DNA of 64,000 nt from Gardnerella swidsinskii. Its GTDB lineage: Bacteria; Actinomycetota; Actinomycetes; Actinomycetales; Bifidobacteriaceae. The position numbers and the translations under genes were made by a program. The notes below the pieces were generated by a model. It was not told where the DNA came from, did not search any database, and saw only the letters and a list, made by a program, of their open reading frames with translations. Of the stretch, positions 1 through 8,851 are shown one piece after another. The stretch lies in contig NZ_QJVB01000003.1 of NCBI RefSeq assembly GCF_003397705.1, positions 62,001 through 126,000 on the forward strand, read 5' to 3'. Within the stretch, counting starts at the first letter, position 1. The number at the start of each line of letters is the position of its first letter.

Positions 1-12
1 AGCTTATGTTGC

Positions 13-513
13 TTATGCTGCTATATCAGCTACAGTTGCGTTTAATAATGTTACGATATCTTGAGGATTAAGAACTACGTCCAATCCTCGTTTTCCTCCA
101 GAAACAAGAATCTCATCAAATTGCATTACGCTACTATCTAGTACTGTTTCATGGTGCGTTTTTTGTCCGAATGGTGAAATTCCGCCAACTACGTAGCCGC
201 TTTCTCGTTGCGCAACTTCTGGGCTTGTCATACTTGCTTTCTTTGCGTGTACTGCTCCTGCAATTGCTTTCATATTGAGACGTCCGTTTACTGGAACAAT
301 TCCAACTACTCGCTTTTCACCAGTGTCAACCATAAGAGTTTTGCAAACTTGAGCTGCGCTTACGCCTAGCTTCTCAGCAGCCTCAATTCCATAGCCGTCG
401 TCCATGTGATCAGCGTCATGCTCGTATTGCGCTATGCGGAAGGTGATGCCTGCGTTTTCGAGTTGCGCAATAGCTGGAGTTGCTTTTCCGGTTTCTGCAT
501 GTTTTTTACTCAT
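13..513 (-). CDS. ybaK: YbaK/EbsC-type Cys-tRNA(Pro) deacylase
   Basis: Likely hydrolyses mischarged Cys-tRNA(Pro) in the cytoplasm, a trans-editing role known for the YbaK/ProX editing fold. The protein of about 166 residues shows the family pattern: VCKTLMVD with its conserved lysine, then VPVNGRLNMKAIA, GGISPFGQK and LVSGGKRGLDVVL near the end. I place the start at the ATG of MSKKHAE; an upstream TTG in the same frame would add eight residues (to 537), and neither has a clear ribosome site. It is a single gene, convergent with nothing on the left inside the window and downstream of gap on the same strand, with a strong terminator between them. Family assignment is firm; the exact tRNA substrate is inferred. 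Confidence 0.85.
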   Translation of the reverse strand: MSKKHAETGKATPAIAQLENAGITFRIAQYEHDADHMDDGYGIEAAEKLGVSAAQVCKTLMVDTGEKRVVGIVPVNGRLNMKAIAGAVHAKKASMTSPEVAQRESGYVVGGISPFGQKTHHETVLDSSVMQFDEILVSGGKRGLDVVLNPQDIVTLLNATVADIAA

Positions 514-597
514 TTTGTTACCGTGCCTTATACTCAACTGTCAAATTGTGTTACATGATATGCTATACCGACTGTTGACTTAGTGTATATTAAACAT

Positions 598-640
598 ATA
601 AACCCCTTGTGGAGCTTAGAAAGCAGCACAAGGGGTTTAT
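598..640 (-). terminator. Terminator after gap (bidirectional shape)
   Basis: A perfect 14-bp inverted repeat (ATAAACCCCTTGTG and its complement) with a 15-nt loop lies 50 bp beyond the gap stop codon and before the YbaK gene. A/T-rich flanks on both sides allow it to act on either strand. Confidence 0.8.
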
Positions 641-689
641 ATATTAAATATTCGCACAACCAGCTATTGCTGATTGATGCTTAGCGAAA

Positions 690-1745
690 TCACTCGGAGA
701 TTTCAGCGAAGTAAAGAAGAGTGCGAATCATGTTGGAAGTGAAGCCGTACTCGTTGTCGTAGAAGGTAACGGTACGAGCCAAAGTTACACCGTCAACAGT
801 GTTCACGTCGGTCTGAGTTGGATCGAAAACGCCACCGTGGGTGTCGCCGATGATGTCAGAAGACACGATGCTGTCTGCATTGTAACCGAAGTACTCGCAG
901 TTTTCGAAAGCCTTCTTGAAAGCGTCGTTAATTTCTTCAGTGGTTGCTGGCTTCTCAAGAACAGTGGTCAACTCGGTAACAGAGCCGTCTGGAACCTGAA
1001 TGCGCTGTGCGTGACCCTGGAGCTTGCCGTTAACTTCTGGCACAACCTTGCCGATTGCCTTAGCAGCGCCGGTGGAGTGCTCAATGGTGTTGCAAGCTGC
1101 GGAACGGTTATTGCGTGGCTTAGAGCCGCGTGGACCGTCGAGAATCATCTGAGTGCCGGTGTAGGCGTGAATTGTGGTCATGAAGCCGGACTTGATTCCC
1201 CAGTTGTCTTGAAGCAACTTCACCATTGCAGCCATGGAGTTGGTGGTGCAAGAACCAGCGGAAACAATGTTGTCAGAAGCCTTCAAGATTTCGTGATTAA
1301 CGCCGAACACAACTGTTGGAGTGGTTTCATCCTTAGCAGGAGCAGAAATAAGAACCTTCTTAGCACCTGCGTTCAAGTGAGCCTGGGACTTTTCTGCAGA
1401 AGTGTAGAAACCGGTGCATTCGAGAACGAATTCAACACCGTCGTTCTTAACCCATGGAATGTTATTTGCGTCTTTTTCGGCGTAAACCTTATAAGTCTTG
1501 CCATCTACAACGATTGCGTCTTCGGTGGAGGTTACCTCAACTGGGGTGCCGTCATCGTGGCGGAATGTGCCGTGGGTGCTGTCATACTTGAGTAAGTAGG
1601 CGAGCATCGAAGGGGTGGTCAGATCGTTGATGGCTGCGACTTCGATGTCACCTGCTTGACCGCCGCGAGCTTGAAGCTCAAAAATACGACGGAATGCGAG
1701 ACGACCGATACGACCGAAACCATTAATACCAATCTTGACTGTCAT
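690..1745 (-). CDS. gap: Glyceraldehyde-3-phosphate dehydrogenase
   Basis: Type I NAD-dependent GAPDH, 351 residues, which converts glyceraldehyde 3-phosphate to 1,3-bisphosphoglycerate in the cytosol. The start is the ATG of [15 protein letters not shown], the Rossmann-fold beginning; a further upstream ATG gives an 11-residue extension ([11 protein letters not shown]) not seen in the family. The catalytic cysteine is in SAGSCTTNS, about residue 166, followed by the catalytic-domain signature and the C-terminal [11 protein letters not shown] motif. It is monocistronic: a terminator follows and a 370-bp gap precedes. G+C and codon use are richer than in neighbours, as expected for a very highly expressed gene. 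Confidence 0.97.
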   Translation of the reverse strand: MTVKIGINGFGRIGRLAFRRIFELQARGGQAGDIEVAAINDLTTPSMLAYLLKYDSTHGTFRHDDGTPVEVTSTEDAIVVDGKTYKVYAEKDANNIPWVKNDGVEFVLECTGFYTSAEKSQAHLNAGAKKVLISAPAKDETTPTVVFGVNHEILKASDNIVSAGSCTTNSMAAMVKLLQDNWGIKSGFMTTIHAYTGTQMILDGPRGSKPRNNRSAACNTIEHSTGAAKAIGKVVPEVNGKLQGHAQRIQVPDGSVTELTTVLEKPATTEEINDAFKKAFENCEYFGYNADSIVSSDIIGDTHGGVFDPTQTDVNTVDGVTLARTVTFYDNEYGFTSNMIRTLLYFAEISE

Positions 1746-2044
1746 GTGGTTCTCCCTTGAGTGAGACCTCGTGCGCAACGTTTTAAGTCGCGCTATTTTC
1801 GCGATGAAAACTCACGCATTTAGGTCATCGTTATTTGAATTAACGGTGTTCATTTTAGTGTGCGGTATGTACGAAGAGTTGTAATATAGCTCACTTTTAT
1901 TGCAATAATGCATTGTGAGAACAGTGAGCGTTAACATGCTGTGTTTTATGAGTGTTTTTGTGAATTTTTTGATAGTTTCCAGTTGCGTTTTTGCATAACA
2001 TTTTACGAATCAATATTGTTCAATTGAACAACGCATGTAATGTT
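1746..2044. promoter_or_regulatory. Upstream region of gap
   Basis: About 300 bp without a gene. It must hold the gap promoter reading leftward. A ribosome-site-like AGGGAG lies just before the gap ATG on the minus strand. No convincing -35/-10 pair or operator was identified by eye. Confidence 0.4.
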
Positions 2045-2093
2045 AAAAAGAAAAAGGCTGACGAGTTTTTCAAGTAAAAGAACCTCGTCAGCC
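2045..2093 (-). terminator. Terminator after thiamine pyrophosphokinase gene
   Basis: GGCTGACGAG and CTCGTCAGCC form a perfect 10-bp stem with an 18-nt loop; on the minus strand it is followed by a T-rich run (AAAAAGAAAAA on the plus strand). It sits 25 bp past the gene. Confidence 0.85.
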
Positions 2094-2117
2094 ATTTGCA
2101 CAAACTAAAGTTTGCGC

Positions 2118-2951
2118 CTATTCGTTATACGTCATTGCTTCAGCAGCTGCAGTAGTCGAATATGTTGGAGTAGTTTCGCTTTCAAGAGGAACTGCTAATG
2201 CCTCAGATATAGAAGTATCGACTTCGCCTAAATCTCCAATTGGTCTTTTAAACCAGCTCACCTGTGGTAATGGAGCATTAATAGGGAAGGTTACAATAAG
2301 TGTTCCTTCATGAACGTCAATATGAGCAGGCGTATCATTTAATAATTCGTTACTTAAACCTTGTACTGCATCTCCATGCATGGTTGCGTGTTTAAGCTGA
2401 TACTTTAATCCAACTTCATTTACATCATTAGAAACTGGAGTATGAGAAAAAACGGAAACTATGCGCAAATCATTTCCAGATGATGCTGGAAAATCAAGAG
2501 ATCCATCATGTATTGCTGTAACAATTTGACCGTCGCCGTACAAGAATCCAATTCCACCGCGACGCGCTAAACGAACCATAAGTTGAATATTGGAAATAGT
2601 ATGGTCGACTCGACCACCTAATCCTCCGAAAATATGAAATTCTCGAGAGCCTTTAGCCCAACCGACTTTCAACGCAGAAAGTAAGTCCGGATCATCTTTT
2701 TCTGCAGGCAATCTAGTAATAACTGCATCAGTAGGGAGCTTTAATCTAACAGAGTCAAAATCGCCGATGAGCGCATCTACATGCAAACCTAATTTACATG
2801 CATGATCCCAGCCTCCATCAGCTGCAATTGTTAAAGCGCGATCTGGCACATGCTCACGCGTATGATCGTAATAATCTCCTGCTGCTAATACTACGCAGCG
2901 TTGCAAAGGTTCCATAGCAACATAATAACGCTGCATTTGTACTGATACCAT
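2118..2951 (-). CDS. thiN: Thiamine pyrophosphokinase (ThiN-like)
   Basis: Likely transfers pyrophosphate from ATP to thiamine, making the cofactor thiamine pyrophosphate. Seen: VVLAAGDYYDH near the start, TIAADGGWDHACKLGL, then VDALIGDFDSV with the GDFDS acidic motif, LPAEKDDPDLLSAL, and FGGLGGRVDHTISNIQL, all in the order known for TPK. The last 70 or so residues after VTFPI are a variable tail. Three in-frame ATG codons (2951, 2936, 2915) could start it and none has a good ribosome site; the first is given, the third would begin MEPLQRCVVL. It is divergent from asnB and has its own terminator. Confidence 0.85.
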   Translation of the reverse strand: MVSVQMQRYYVAMEPLQRCVVLAAGDYYDHTREHVPDRALTIAADGGWDHACKLGLHVDALIGDFDSVRLKLPTDAVITRLPAEKDDPDLLSALKVGWAKGSREFHIFGGLGGRVDHTISNIQLMVRLARRGGIGFLYGDGQIVTAIHDGSLDFPASSGNDLRIVSVFSHTPVSNDVNEVGLKYQLKHATMHGDAVQGLSNELLNDTPAHIDVHEGTLIVTFPINAPLPQVSWFKRPIGDLGEVDTSISEALAVPLESETTPTYSTTAAAEAMTYNE

Positions 2952-3214
2952 ACATTTACAACAAGAGTTTATAAGCGTAGTTGTTAACCAACATTTGACT
3001 ATGTTTTATGCCATTTTTGGATTTGATATTAACGTATTTTATTGCTTTTATTCCGGCAAATACAGGAATTTTTAGACTAATACTCGCTTAACATAAAGTG
3101 CTTGGTGTAATATTGCATGGCAAGTTAGATTTTCCAAGTTATTATGGATTTTCGTTAATTATTTGCTAGTAGACTAACGTAATGCTGTGTTGTATATTCT
3201 ACGAGGAGAAATAA
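2952..3214. promoter_or_regulatory. Divergent promoter region thiN/asnB
   Basis: A 263-bp A+T-rich gap between two genes transcribed away from each other. A strong ribosome site (GAGGAG) sits 7 nt before the asnB ATG. No riboswitch-like fold such as a THI box was recognised on the thiN side. Confidence 0.4.
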
Positions 3215-5101
3215 ATGTGCGGAATTGCAGGGTTCATTAATGACACCCCAATTAACGTCAAAAGCCAAATTGTAAAAGATATGACAGATGTGATTGCGCA
3301 TCGTGGTCCTGACGAGTATGGAACTATGATTGACGAACACGCAGCACTTGGTTTTCGTCGACTTAGCATTATAGATCTTCACGGTGGATCCCAACCTATG
3401 TACAACGAGGATGGGAATCTTGCAGTTACTTTTAATGGTGAGATTTATAACTACAAGCCACTTCGCGAAGAACTTATTAAAGCTGGTCACACTTTCCATA
3501 CTGATTGCGATACAGAAGTATTAGTGCACGGATACGAAGAGTGGGGTAAAGGCTTACTTAATCGTTTACGCGGAATGTTTGCATTTGTTATTTGGAACAA
3601 GAGTACTCAAGAATTGTTTGGCGCTCGCGACCATTTCGGTATTAAGCCTTTTTATTATGCGCAAATGAATGGTACTTTTATGTACGGATCCGAAATTAAA
3701 TCTTTACTGCGCCATCCAGATTTTAAGAAGGAACTTAACGAAAATGCGCTTAAGCCGTTTATGACATTCCAATATCCTGCAATTAACGAAACTTTCTTCA
3801 AGGGCGTTTTTAAGCTGCGTGAAGGTAATTGCTTTACGTATAAGAATGGCGAAATGAAGATTGAGCAATATTACGATCCTAATTTCAAAGAAACAAAGCA
3901 ACGCTTGAATGAATTAGTTGATTCTATTGATAAAACAGTTTGTGATTCTGTTCAAGCTCACCAAATTGCGGATGTTGAAGTTGGTTCGTTCCTTTCTTCT
4001 GGAGTTGATTCAAGTTATGTTGCCGCTGTTGCGCGCCCTGAACACACATATTCTATTGGTTTTGCTGGTGGAAGATACAATGAATCCAAACAAGCAAGCG
4101 AATTGGCAAAAATTATTGGCTTAAACAATAAATCTGAAATTATTGACGCTGCTGACGCATTCCGTTATTTCCCACAAATTCAGTGGTATTTGGACGAACC
4201 TGATTCTAATTTCTCTTGCGTCCCATTATTCTTCCTTGCAAAATTAGCTTCGCAAGATTTACGCGTTGTGCTAAGCGGTGAGGGAGCAGATGAATTATTT
4301 GCAGGATACATTGATTATGGTGTTCATACGCGTTCTAAACTTATTAAAGTTGTGACTCGCATGCTTGCAAAGTTGCCAAAAAAGTTGCGTTACGCGATTG
4401 GTCGAGCTGCAAAGGGTAAGCATTTCCATGGAGCGTGGCATTTGTACGCTAATTTGGCTCCAGCTGAGGAGCATTTTATCGGTCAGTCAAAGGTTTTCAA
4501 TGAGGAAGATGCTGTAAAACTTTTGAAGCCTGAGTATCGCAAGGGTCCTAGCATCCGCAGCATTGTTGATGCTATTTACAATAGAATTGCTGGTAAGGGA
4601 CTTTCTGAAGTGAAGAAAAAGCAATATCTTGATATGCATCAATGGATGCCAGGAGATATTTTGCTTAAGGCAGATAAAATGACTATGGCACATTCTTTGG
4701 AGCTTCGCGTGCCTTTGCTTGATCGTGTTCTTATGGATGTTGCAGAAAAAGTTCCTACTAAATATTTAATTACTGATGAAAATACGAAGTTTGCTTTCCG
4801 AAAAGCTGCGTCCCGTCATTTGCCAAAAGCTTGGTATGACAGAGAAAAGCTTGGTTTCCCTGTGCCAGTTAAGGATTGGTTGCGTGAGGAACGTTTTTAT
4901 AAGATTGTGCGTAAGACGTTTGAAAGTGACGATGCTGCTAAATTCTTCGATAGAGATGCTTTACTTCGTATGATTGACGATAATTATGCAAAGAAAAATG
5001 ACGATCGTCGTAAGATTTGGACAGTTTACACATTCCTGACTTGGTATGATGTGTACTTTAATCATGATGGATTGAAGCCTGAGCCAATGCAGTTAGCGTA
5101 G
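3215..5101 (+). CDS. asnB: Asparagine synthase (glutamine-hydrolysing)
   Basis: Class II amidotransferase, 628 residues, making asparagine from aspartate, glutamine and ATP. The N-terminal nucleophile cysteine is residue 2 (MCGIAGF), followed by AHRGPDEYG and the glutaminase domain through FGARDHFGIKP. The synthetase domain has the ATP-pyrophosphatase loop SFLSSGVDSSYVA and VVLSGEGADELFAGY. Length and order are normal. The start follows a GAGGAG ribosome site. Single gene with its own terminator; an asparagine-dependent control element was not seen. Confidence 0.96.
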   Translation: MCGIAGFINDTPINVKSQIVKDMTDVIAHRGPDEYGTMIDEHAALGFRRLSIIDLHGGSQPMYNEDGNLAVTFNGEIYNYKPLREELIKAGHTFHTDCDTEVLVHGYEEWGKGLLNRLRGMFAFVIWNKSTQELFGARDHFGIKPFYYAQMNGTFMYGSEIKSLLRHPDFKKELNENALKPFMTFQYPAINETFFKGVFKLREGNCFTYKNGEMKIEQYYDPNFKETKQRLNELVDSIDKTVCDSVQAHQIADVEVGSFLSSGVDSSYVAAVARPEHTYSIGFAGGRYNESKQASELAKIIGLNNKSEIIDAADAFRYFPQIQWYLDEPDSNFSCVPLFFLAKLASQDLRVVLSGEGADELFAGYIDYGVHTRSKLIKVVTRMLAKLPKKLRYAIGRAAKGKHFHGAWHLYANLAPAEEHFIGQSKVFNEEDAVKLLKPEYRKGPSIRSIVDAIYNRIAGKGLSEVKKKQYLDMHQWMPGDILLKADKMTMAHSLELRVPLLDRVLMDVAEKVPTKYLITDENTKFAFRKAASRHLPKAWYDREKLGFPVPVKDWLREERFYKIVRKTFESDDAAKFFDRDALLRMIDDNYAKKNDDRRKIWTVYTFLTWYDVYFNHDGLKPEPMQLA

Positions 5102-5130
5102 AAATCGCATAGTTCTAGCTTTGATTTGTG

Positions 5131-5167
5131 GCAGTCAAAACGCGTTTCGTGTGTTGGCTGCTTTTTT
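5131..5167 (+). terminator. Terminator after asnB
   Basis: GCAGTCAAAAC pairs with GTGTTGGCTGC (one mismatch and two wobble pairs) and is followed by six T. It lies 30 bp beyond the asnB stop. Confidence 0.75.
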
Positions 5168-5396
5168 GTCAAGGCTTCTAGTAAAATGAATATTCGGCTT
5201 GAGTAATCAAGAAAGTGGGATGTCCCCACCTGGAAGCCTACTGTGGTTTCGGGTTCATGACTTCGGTCACGCAAGTTAGCTCTTGTGCTGCTTGCTGCGC
5301 TGTTATATAGCGTTTTATTGATATGAAGTGGTGAATCTTAAGCTCTTGGACTTCTTGGTGTATTACATCTTACAAGTATTTAGAAGGATTGGAGTC
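5168..5396 (+). promoter_or_regulatory. infC leader region
   Basis: About 230 bp without a gene between the asnB terminator and infC. It contains a stem GTGGG-ATGTC-CCCAC at about 5216-5230 and further GC-rich short repeats up to 5280, unlike the plain A+T-rich gaps nearby. Ribosomal-protein L20 and infC leaders are autoregulatory in other phyla, so a structured mRNA leader is likely here, but I do not recognise a named class. Confidence 0.45.
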
Positions 5397-5399
5397 ATC

Positions 5400-6092
5400 A
5401 TTAGCGACGAACCACGCATTAACGAGGAAATTCGAGTCCCTCAGGTGCGCCTTATTGGTCCAAAGGGCGAGCAAGTGGGAGTTATCGCAACCTCTGTCGC
5501 GTTAAACCTTGCAAGGGAAGCTAACCTCGATCTTGTCGAAGTTGCACCTACTGCTAAGCCTCCAGTAGCCAAGCTTATTGACTACGGTAAGTACAAGTAC
5601 AACGAAAAGATTAAGGCTCGTGAAGCACGTCGTAATCAGACCGTCGCAGAGGTTAAGGAAATTCGTTTCCGTCTCAAGATCGACGATCATGATTTCGATG
5701 TGAAGAAAGGTCATGTGCTTCGTTTCTTGAACGGCGGAGACAAGGTAAAAGTAACTATTATGTTGCGTGGCCGTGAGCAATCTCGTCCGGTTGGTGGCGT
5801 TGAATTGTTGCGCCGACTTGCAGATGAGGTCTCTGAAAGTGGCACAGTAGAGTTTGCGCCAAAGCAAGAAGGTCGAAATATTATTATGACTCTTGCTCCA
5901 AAAGGCAAGAAAATTCATACACAGTCTGAGCAACGTCGTCGTGGCGCTGAATCTCGCGCTGAGCGTCAAGCTCGTCAGGCTGCTCGTCTTGCAGCTAAGC
6001 AAGAGGTTCAGTCACAAGCTGCAGCTGCAGTAAATGCTATGCAATCCGATCAACATCACAAGGAGGGCAGCAATGCCGAAGATGAAAACTAA
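5400..6092 (+). CDS. infC: Translation initiation factor IF-3 (non-ATG start)
   Basis: IF-3 binds the 30S subunit, checks start-codon pairing and prevents premature 50S joining. Conserved blocks are visible: [56 protein letters not shown] and VTIMLRGRE. Homology begins at [11 protein letters not shown], which leaves only ATC (5397) or ATT (5400) as start codons after the GGAG at 5391-5394; ATT fits the classic infC AUU start. The 23-residue upstream extension from an ATG at 5328 ([13 protein letters not shown]...) is unlike IF-3. A long charged, Gln/Ala-rich tail after residue 175 is typical of actinobacterial forms. The end overlaps rpmI by 20 bp. Confidence 0.93.
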   Translation: MSDEPRINEEIRVPQVRLIGPKGEQVGVIATSVALNLAREANLDLVEVAPTAKPPVAKLIDYGKYKYNEKIKAREARRNQTVAEVKEIRFRLKIDDHDFDVKKGHVLRFLNGGDKVKVTIMLRGREQSRPVGGVELLRRLADEVSESGTVEFAPKQEGRNIIMTLAPKGKKIHTQSEQRRRGAESRAERQARQAARLAAKQEVQSQAAAAVNAMQSDQHHKEGSNAEDEN

Positions 6093-6267
6093 TTCCGCAG
6101 CGTCCAAGCGCGTTCGTCTTACCGGTACCGGTAAGGTGATGCACGATGGTAGCGCCATGCGCCACAACTTGGAGCACAAGTCGGCTCGTAAGCGTCGTGC
6201 TCTTTCTGAAGATAAAGTATTGGCTACTGCGCAGAGCAAGAAGCTTAAGGGCTTGCTCGTTAAGTAA
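6073..6267 (+). CDS. rpmI: 50S ribosomal protein L35
   Basis: 64 residues, [20 protein letters not shown] then [22 protein letters not shown], a complete L35. The ATG at 6073 follows AAGGAGGGCAGC and lies inside the infC 3' end, so translation is probably coupled. An ATG 39 bp upstream in the same frame gives a non-homologous extension and is rejected. Middle gene of the conserved infC-rpmI-rplT operon. Confidence 0.97.
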   Translation: MPKMKTNSAASKRVRLTGTGKVMHDGSAMRHNLEHKSARKRRALSEDKVLATAQSKKLKGLLVK

Positions 6268-6335
6268 GTAACAAGTAAGAATTGCTTGTAAACGAATACG
6301 CAATCGAAAATTTTTAAGAAAGCTGAGGAATACTT

Positions 6336-6719
6336 ATGGCACGAGTAAAGCGCGCAGTAAACGCTCACAAGAAGCGTCGCGTTGTTCTTGAGAGGGCTTC
6401 TGGTTACCGCGGTCAGCGCTCCCGTCTTTATCGCAAGGCAAAGGAACAGCTGCTCCACTCATTTACTTATAACTTCCGCGACCGCAAGGCTCGCAAGGGT
6501 GATTTCCGCAAGTTGTGGATTCAGCGCATTAACGCAGCAGTTCGCGCTGAAGGCATCACTTACAATCGCTTCATTCAGGGCTTGCACTTGGCAGGCATCG
6601 AATTGGATCGTCGCGCTCTTGCTGAGCTCGCAGTTTCCGATATTGAAGCTTTCAAGGCTGTTGTCGAAGCTGCTAAGGCTGCATTGCCAGCTGATGTAAA
6701 CGCTCCAGTTGAAGCCTGA
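6336..6719 (+). CDS. rplT: 50S ribosomal protein L20
   Basis: 127 residues beginning [19 protein letters not shown], with the L20 blocks [34 protein letters not shown] and [19 protein letters not shown]20 binds 23S rRNA early in 50S assembly and represses its own operon in several bacteria. It is the last gene of the operon, 68 bp after rpmI, with AGCTGAGGA as ribosome site and a terminator immediately after. Confidence 0.97.
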   Translation: MARVKRAVNAHKKRRVVLERASGYRGQRSRLYRKAKEQLLHSFTYNFRDRKARKGDFRKLWIQRINAAVRAEGITYNRFIQGLHLAGIELDRRALAELAVSDIEAFKAVVEAAKAALPADVNAPVEA

Positions 6720-6744
6720 TTTTGCTTTAATAGAGTTCTATTTT

Positions 6745-6773
6745 AAGCCCACCAATTTAGGTGGGCTTTTTCT
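6745..6773 (+). terminator. Terminator of infC-rpmI-rplT
   Basis: AAGCCCACC-AATTTA-GGTGGGCTT, a perfect 9-bp stem with a 6-nt loop followed by a T-rich run (TTTTTC). Confidence 0.95.
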
Positions 6774-6813
6774 TTTAAAACAACAAATTTACTTATTAGC
6801 TATAATTATTTTT

Positions 6814-7773
6814 ATGCGCTCAAATCTTGATTCTGACAATAGGGAAAATAATATTCCTGAAGAGTTTGCACTTCATATTCAACGCTTTATTGCGCATATT
6901 GATATTGAGCGTGGTCTTTCTAAAAAAACAGTATCTGCGTACGCTTCAGATTTGCAAGATTACACATGCTGGCTTTGCGACGAACGAAAAATAAAAGATA
7001 TTGCTACTATTTCTCAATTAGATATTGAATCATACATTCGAACTTTGAATGAATTAGGGTTGGGGACTAGGACAGTTGCGCGTCGACTTGCAAGTATTCA
7101 CGAGTGGCATCGCTTTATGCTTGCTCATGGTGACATACAAGCTGACGTTTCAGCGCAAGTAAAAGCTCCAAAACAAGCAGACTACTTGCCGGATGTTTTA
7201 AGTATTGAAGAAGTAAATAGAGTTATTGAAGCTGCAGGGAATTTTGGAAGTTCCGATGCTATTTCGATTAGAGATACTGCTCTTCTCGAGTTTTTATACG
7301 CTACTGGAGCGCGAATTTCGGAAGCAGTTGGCGTAAAATTCGAAGATATTGATTTAAACGAATCTGTTGTAAAACTTACAGGTAAAGGCTCTAAGCAGCG
7401 TTTAGTTCCGATTGGTGGTTGTGCTGTTCGTGCTCTTCGTAACTATATGGAGAAATCTCGCCCAGAATTAGCGTTAAAGGGCAAACGTGAATTGCACACA
7501 ATTTTCTTAAATAAGAGAGGTAATGCACTTTCTCGTCAATCAGCATGGGCAATAGTAACGCAAGCTGGCGAGCGTGCAAAACTTGACAAACCATTGCATC
7601 CGCATACGCTGCGTCATTCTCTTGCCACGCATCTTATTGCAGGTGGTGCTGATGTGCGCACAGTTCAAGAGCTTCTTGGTCACGCTTCCGTAACAACTAC
7701 GCAAATTTATACGCATATTAGTCCCGACGCATTAGTTGAAGCTTACGTAATGAGTCATCCTCGAGCTAAATAA
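6814..7773 (+). CDS. xerD: Site-specific tyrosine recombinase, XerD-like
   Basis: 319-residue recombinase of the kind that resolves chromosome dimers at dif. An N-terminal SAM-like core-binding domain (RFIAHIDIERGLSKKTVSAYASDL) is followed by the catalytic domain with Arg in TGARISEAVG, Lys in LTGKGSKQRLVP, HTLRHSLATHLI, LGHASVTTTQIYTHIS with the tyrosine nucleophile. I start it at ATG 6814; a longer reading from 6709 would run through the rplT stop and terminator. ParA follows 18 bp downstream, the usual actinobacterial pairing. A second recombinase at 13843 could be the XerC partner. Confidence 0.9.
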   Translation: MRSNLDSDNRENNIPEEFALHIQRFIAHIDIERGLSKKTVSAYASDLQDYTCWLCDERKIKDIATISQLDIESYIRTLNELGLGTRTVARRLASIHEWHRFMLAHGDIQADVSAQVKAPKQADYLPDVLSIEEVNRVIEAAGNFGSSDAISIRDTALLEFLYATGARISEAVGVKFEDIDLNESVVKLTGKGSKQRLVPIGGCAVRALRNYMEKSRPELALKGKRELHTIFLNKRGNALSRQSAWAIVTQAGERAKLDKPLHPHTLRHSLATHLIAGGADVRTVQELLGHASVTTTQIYTHISPDALVEAYVMSHPRAK

Positions 7774-7791
7774 TTTTATGCTCAGAGTTTC

Positions 7792-8661
7792 GTGAGTATA
7801 CCTGTTGATAAAGTGGGGAACATGCCTACTGATTTACTTGGACGCGAATACGAAACTTTTCATGCACCAGAGCCGTTAACTTCACATGGTCCTGCTCGCA
7901 TTATTGCAATGTGCAACCAGAAAGGTGGAGTTGGTAAAACTACAAGTTCCATTAATATTGCTGGCGCACTAAGTCAGTATGGTCGTCGCGTTTTGATTGT
8001 TGATTTCGATCCGCAAGGTGCGGCAACAGTTGGACTTGGAATTAACGCAAATGCGCTTGATAATACAGTTTATACGGCATTATTTGATTCGTCTGTAGAT
8101 GTTCACGACGTAATTCGTCATACTGAAACAGAAAATATTGATATTATTCCTGCAAATATTGATTTATCTGCAGCTGAAGTTCAGTTAGTAACTGAAGTAG
8201 GACGAGAGCAAATATTAGCAGGTGTATTGCGCAAAGTGCGCGACGAATACGATGTTATTATAGTCGATTGTCAGCCTTCTCTCGGCTTGCTTACTGTAAA
8301 CGCGTTAACGGCAGCTGATGGTGTGATTATTCCACTTGCTGCAGAGTTTTTTGCTCTTCGAGGCGTGGCTCTTCTTATGCAATCAATTGAGAAGGTACAA
8401 TCTCGTATTAATCCAAATCTTAAAGTATTTGGAGTTCTTGTCACTATGTACACTCGCACACTTCATAGTGAGGAAGTGTTGCAGCGCATTTATGAAGCTT
8501 TCCAAGATCGCGTTTTGCACTCTGTGATTTCGCGTTCTATTAAGCTGCCAGATTCTACAGTTGCTGCAGTTCCTATCACTATTTTTGCTCCTGAACACAA
8601 GACTGCAAAAGAGTACCGCGAAGTTGCGCGTGAGCTTATTGCTAAAGGTGTTGTTGCGTAA
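7792..8661 (+). CDS. parA: ParA/Soj family chromosome-partitioning ATPase
   Basis: 289 residues. The deviant Walker A is CNQKGGVGKTTSSINI, Walker B-like region VIIVDCQPSLGLLTVNAL, and DFDPQGAATVGLG after strand two, as in ParA/Soj. ParA dimers bind DNA and move ParB-bound origin regions, or in this xerD-linked position may serve another DNA-positioning task. GTG start at 7792; the first 35 residues before the Walker A are a leader common in actinobacterial members. In other actinobacteria scpA-scpB often follow this gene, but here typA follows instead. Confidence 0.9.
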   Translation: MSIPVDKVGNMPTDLLGREYETFHAPEPLTSHGPARIIAMCNQKGGVGKTTSSINIAGALSQYGRRVLIVDFDPQGAATVGLGINANALDNTVYTALFDSSVDVHDVIRHTETENIDIIPANIDLSAAEVQLVTEVGREQILAGVLRKVRDEYDVIIVDCQPSLGLLTVNALTAADGVIIPLAAEFFALRGVALLMQSIEKVQSRINPNLKVFGVLVTMYTRTLHSEEVLQRIYEAFQDRVLHSVISRSIKLPDSTVAAVPITIFAPEHKTAKEYREVARELIAKGVVA

Positions 8662-8851
8662 GTTCTTGTTGTTCTGCGTTAGTGTGGATTAAAAGCTGTC
8701 TGCGCTCACTAGTAAAATCGGTGCGGTTTGGCAGTTTACCTATTTGGGTGCTTGTCAATAATGTATATAGCTACTGTTTCAGCCGATATTTATAGCTTAA
8801 GCGGTTGCATGTTAATAATTACTTAAACGCGAAGAATGGAAGAGGTTTGTG

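Noticed and set aside
837..1595. Long plus-strand frame opposite gap
   Set aside because: It mirrors the highly biased codon use of gap; no ribosome site and no family features.
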